From RFPW01 sp040401595 (GTDB lineage Bacteria > Pseudomonadota > Gammaproteobacteria > Burkholderiales > Burkholderiaceae_E), in the NCBI GenBank assembly GCA_040401595.1, contig JBBAOE010000020.1, positions 7,938 to 71,937 on the forward strand: a stretch of DNA of 64,000 bases. Direction: 5' to 3'. A program made the position numbers and the translations under genes. Positions 62,250 to 64,000 of this stretch are shown piece after piece. Position 1 is the stretch's first letter; every line of letters begins with the position of its first letter. The notes below the pieces were generated by a model that saw nothing but the letters and a program-made list of their open reading frames with translations, did not search any database and was not told the DNA's origin.

Positions 62250-62567
62250 TCAATCGATGCTAAAGCTCACAACGGCGCTCACATCGCGACGAACCTTGCG
62301 AGGCCAGTTCCCGGGCGCAGGACGACCGACGGCCAACAACATGACCGGAATCTCATCACTCGCGAGCTTGCACTCAGCGCTCACTGCGACCGGGTCAAAT
62401 CCGATCATCGCACCTGAAACCAGACCTTTACCTTGGGCCGCGTACATTAGCGTCATCGCAGCCATTGAAGCCGAACGGATGGCCTCGTCCCGTTGAAACT
62501 GTTCCTTGCCCTCATACATTCCATTGGCCATCTTGATCCAGCCATCGTACGCAGCCTGATTAAGATC
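62250..62567 (-). pseudogene. Nitroreductase family protein, C-terminal half
   Basis: The remaining ~105 residues match the second half of an NfsB-like FMN nitroreductase: AAYDGWIKMANGMYEGKEQ, QRDEAIRSASMAAMTLMYAAQGKGL, MIGFDPVAVSAEC, then EIPVMLLAVGRPAPGNWPRK. The N-terminal FMN-binding part (~100 residues) is missing. Reading upstream in frame, the match ends near 62565, where adhesin-E-like sequence begins, so the gene was cut and joined. The ATG at 62531 is unlikely to yield an active enzyme. Confidence 0.8.
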
Positions 62568-62711
62568 TCGCCCAGTAGTTTGGGCGCCGTGTTCGGAACA
62601 ATCCCGATCCAGTCCGAAGGTCGACTGATGCGCTCGAATCGCCGCCGGCCGGCCATCGCATCCGAATACAACTCCTGTTGAACAATTTGAAACCGAATTG
62701 CGCTGCAGTCG
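62568..62711 (-). pseudogene. Adhesin-E-like gene fragment (second copy)
   Basis: Bases 62582-62711 match 53226-53355 of the intact gene at 107 of 130 positions with no gaps in my hand alignment. The product part FQIVQQELYSDAMAG and ISRPSDWIGIVPNTAPKLLGEI is clear. The N-terminal half and the natural end are gone: one side stops at the ccgaagggg repeat, the other at the nitroreductase fragment. It cannot make a working product. Confidence 0.82.
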
Positions 62712-62738
62712 CCGAAGGGGCCGAAGGGGCCGAAGGGG
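62712..62738. repeat. Three tandem copies of a 9-base unit
   Basis: ccgaagggg is repeated three times without interruption, exactly at the point where the adhesin copy stops resembling the intact gene. It codes for nothing convincing on either strand. Beyond it, 62744-62786 again matches upstream DNA of the intact copy (53741-53783). Confidence 0.9.
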
Positions 62739-62983
62739 CCGTAATGAGTTGGGGAACGTTCAAGAAGCTTGCAGTCGGCGCCCCTGACGAGCGTCGCGCT
62801 TGGGCAGACATGGAGATGCTGATCCACCTTTCAAGGGGGGGATCCTGCGCGTTCAAAGCTGCCCTCTTTCGCAACTCTCGCTAACGCGAAGAGAGAAGAG
62901 TGGTCCAGCATACTGTAGAAAAACGAATGTCAATTCAGTGAATGTAGCTTGTCTAACTTTTTCTCGGGTGGCAGCCTCGGCCC

Positions 62984-63634
62984 ATGGATACCTTCACACC
63001 CACCTTGATGACCATCTGGCCTGTCGTCATCCAGGGGCTGGCCCTGAGTTTTGGTTTGATTGTTGCCATAGGAGCCCAGAACGCATTTGTCCTGCGGCAA
63101 GGGCTAAGGCGCGAGCACGTCGCGAGCGTGGTGCTGTTTTGCGCCACCGCAGATACGGTCCTGATCATGGCGGGTGTCTTCGGCATGGCGAAGGCACTGG
63201 GCGATCGACCAGACTGGGCGCGAGCGCTTGCGTTGGCCGGCGCGCTGTTTCTGGCCTGGTACGGCTGGAAAGCGCTGATGCGCATGCGCAATCCGGACCG
63301 TCTGCAGGCCTCATCCGGGGGAGAAGGCTCGAAGAAGAGTGCCGCGATGGCACAGGCCGCCGCCTTCACGCTACTCAACCCCCACGTCTACCTGGACACC
63401 GTGGTGCTGGTCGGTAGCATTGGGGCTCAGCAACCTGCGCCCTTGCAAGGGTGGTTTGTGGCCGGGGCGGCTATGGCCAGCGCAACCTGGTTCAGTCTGT
63501 TGGGCTTTGGTGCCCGGTGGTTGGCGCCTTGGTTTGCCCATCCCCGAGCCTGGCAGGCACTGGACGGTCTCATCGGCCTGACGATGTGGGTGTTATCGGC
63601 CTTAATGGTTCGCCATGTCTTCAAAGGCTTTTAG
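62984..63634 (+). CDS. LysE/ArgO-type amino acid exporter
   Basis: A 216-residue membrane protein of the LysE family with about six helices. The family start GLALSFGLIVAIGAQNAFVLRQGLRREHV is typical of LysE/ArgO exporters of basic amino acids. LNPHVYLDTVVLVGSIGAQ contains the second conserved Asn-Pro. It stands alone; exact substrate (arginine, lysine or other) is not certain. The 194 bases before it carry no gene I can support. Confidence 0.9.
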   Translation: MDTFTPTLMTIWPVVIQGLALSFGLIVAIGAQNAFVLRQGLRREHVASVVLFCATADTVLIMAGVFGMAKALGDRPDWARALALAGALFLAWYGWKALMRMRNPDRLQASSGGEGSKKSAAMAQAAAFTLLNPHVYLDTVVLVGSIGAQQPAPLQGWFVAGAAMASATWFSLLGFGARWLAPWFAHPRAWQALDGLIGLTMWVLSALMVRHVFKGF

Positions 63635-64000
63635 GAGTCGCGATGTACACACCTACGTACCACGCGCTATCCGACATTGAGACCATGGTACGCAAAATCT
63701 GGGTCAGATCGACGTAATGCCAGAATTTTGTACTAACTGGCCGTTTTGACGTATCAAATGTGCGAAATTTGGCTTGCGCTCCGTAGCGCAAAAGCCAACT
63801 AGTTCACGCTCTGAACGGGGGAGTTTTGGGGGAAAAACGACGTATCTGGTTTTGCGCTGGTACGGGCAAAAACGTCGCAAGCCCGCGTGGTGCGGGCTCC
63901 GAGGGGGGTCGCCGAGGCGACCGTACCAAGGTTTGCTTTCAACTGTTGGCGGGGCAGAACATACCTCATCATAAACCGCCTAAATTTCCCAAGATCAAGC
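63635..64000. other. Intergenic tail with three hairpins
   Basis: No gene is supported in the last 366 bases. Hairpins: TTGCGCT-CCGT-AGCGCAA (63774-63791), AGCCCGC-GTGGT-GCGGGCT (63880-63898, same loop style as the hairpin after amt), and GTCGCC-GA-GGCGAC (63908-63921). The second may be a terminator; the others have no assigned role. Confidence 0.6.

Noticed and set aside
62678..62884. Small open frame containing the AEGAEG repeat on the + strand
   Set aside because: Created by the tandem repeat; no ribosome site or family, and it overlaps DNA related to non-coding sequence at 53741.
63774..63921. Integron attC site or CRISPR-like repeats
   Set aside because: The dyads differ from one another, have no core GTTRRRY/RYYYAAC pair with an integron gene, and are not evenly spaced.

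Overview
The window looks like a Betaproteobacterium, most likely Burkholderiales. It is GC-rich, has four Bug/TctC-type solute-binding proteins with no membrane partners, branched-chain-type (Liv) ABC transporters, several acyl-CoA catabolic modules and many small secreted or lipoprotein genes. Three runs of exactly 100 N show a scaffolded draft or metagenome assembly. No rRNA, tRNA, CRISPR array, transposase or integrase was found.

Layout. 0-3.4 kb: tail of a Liv-type ABC operon (partial LivG, LivF) coupled to a molybdenum hydroxylase large subunit. 3.4-12.1 kb: formamidase-like enzyme, MFS transporter, a leftward group (binding protein without signal peptide, tartrate/isopropylmalate-type dehydrogenase, Bug protein), an FMN 2-hydroxyacid oxidase, a stress-type small-barrel protein and a second Bug protein. 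12.3-17.1 kb: a complete Liv operon (G-F-H-M-K), facing a leftward operon of thiolase, acyl-CoA ligase and maleylacetate-reductase-like enzyme (17.2-21.2 kb). 21.3-25 kb: third Bug protein, 4-hydroxyphenylpyruvate dioxygenase and an orphan sulfate-binding protein. 25-29 kb: three exported hydrolases (beta-lactamase fold, M20 peptidase, amidohydrolase). 29-38 kb: SDR (broken by a gap), a large dienoyl-CoA-reductase-like flavoprotein with an extra C-terminal domain, an epoxide-hydrolase-like enzyme, enoyl-CoA hydratase, acyl-CoA dehydrogenase, HMG-CoA lyase and a CaiB CoA-transferase (broken by a gap).

38.2-43.2 kb is the most coherent system. It has two divergent operons: persulfide dioxygenase, methyltransferase and thioredoxin 2 leftward; a BigR/SqrR persulfide sensor, two YeeE/YedE half-transporters and a SulP permease rightward. 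Between them lie two face-to-face promoters whose elements sit inside one 41-bp inverted repeat, which is the expected operator. Together the genes should sense, oxidise, reduce and move reactive sulfur.

43.3-55.2 kb is accessory: BLUF photoreceptor, hydrolases, LrgAB, ammonium transporter with a candidate sigma-54 promoter, two beta-lactamase-fold hydrolases, small membrane proteins and lipoproteins. 55.4-61.9 kb: enoyl-CoA hydratase, 2-hydroxyacid dehydrogenase, fourth Bug protein, glutathione-dependent formaldehyde dehydrogenase, a truncated ferredoxin reductase and an arsC-acr3 pair. 62.2-62.8 kb is a scar where a truncated nitroreductase is joined to a truncated, duplicated adhesin-E-like gene. 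A LysE-type exporter and a hairpin-rich tail end the window.
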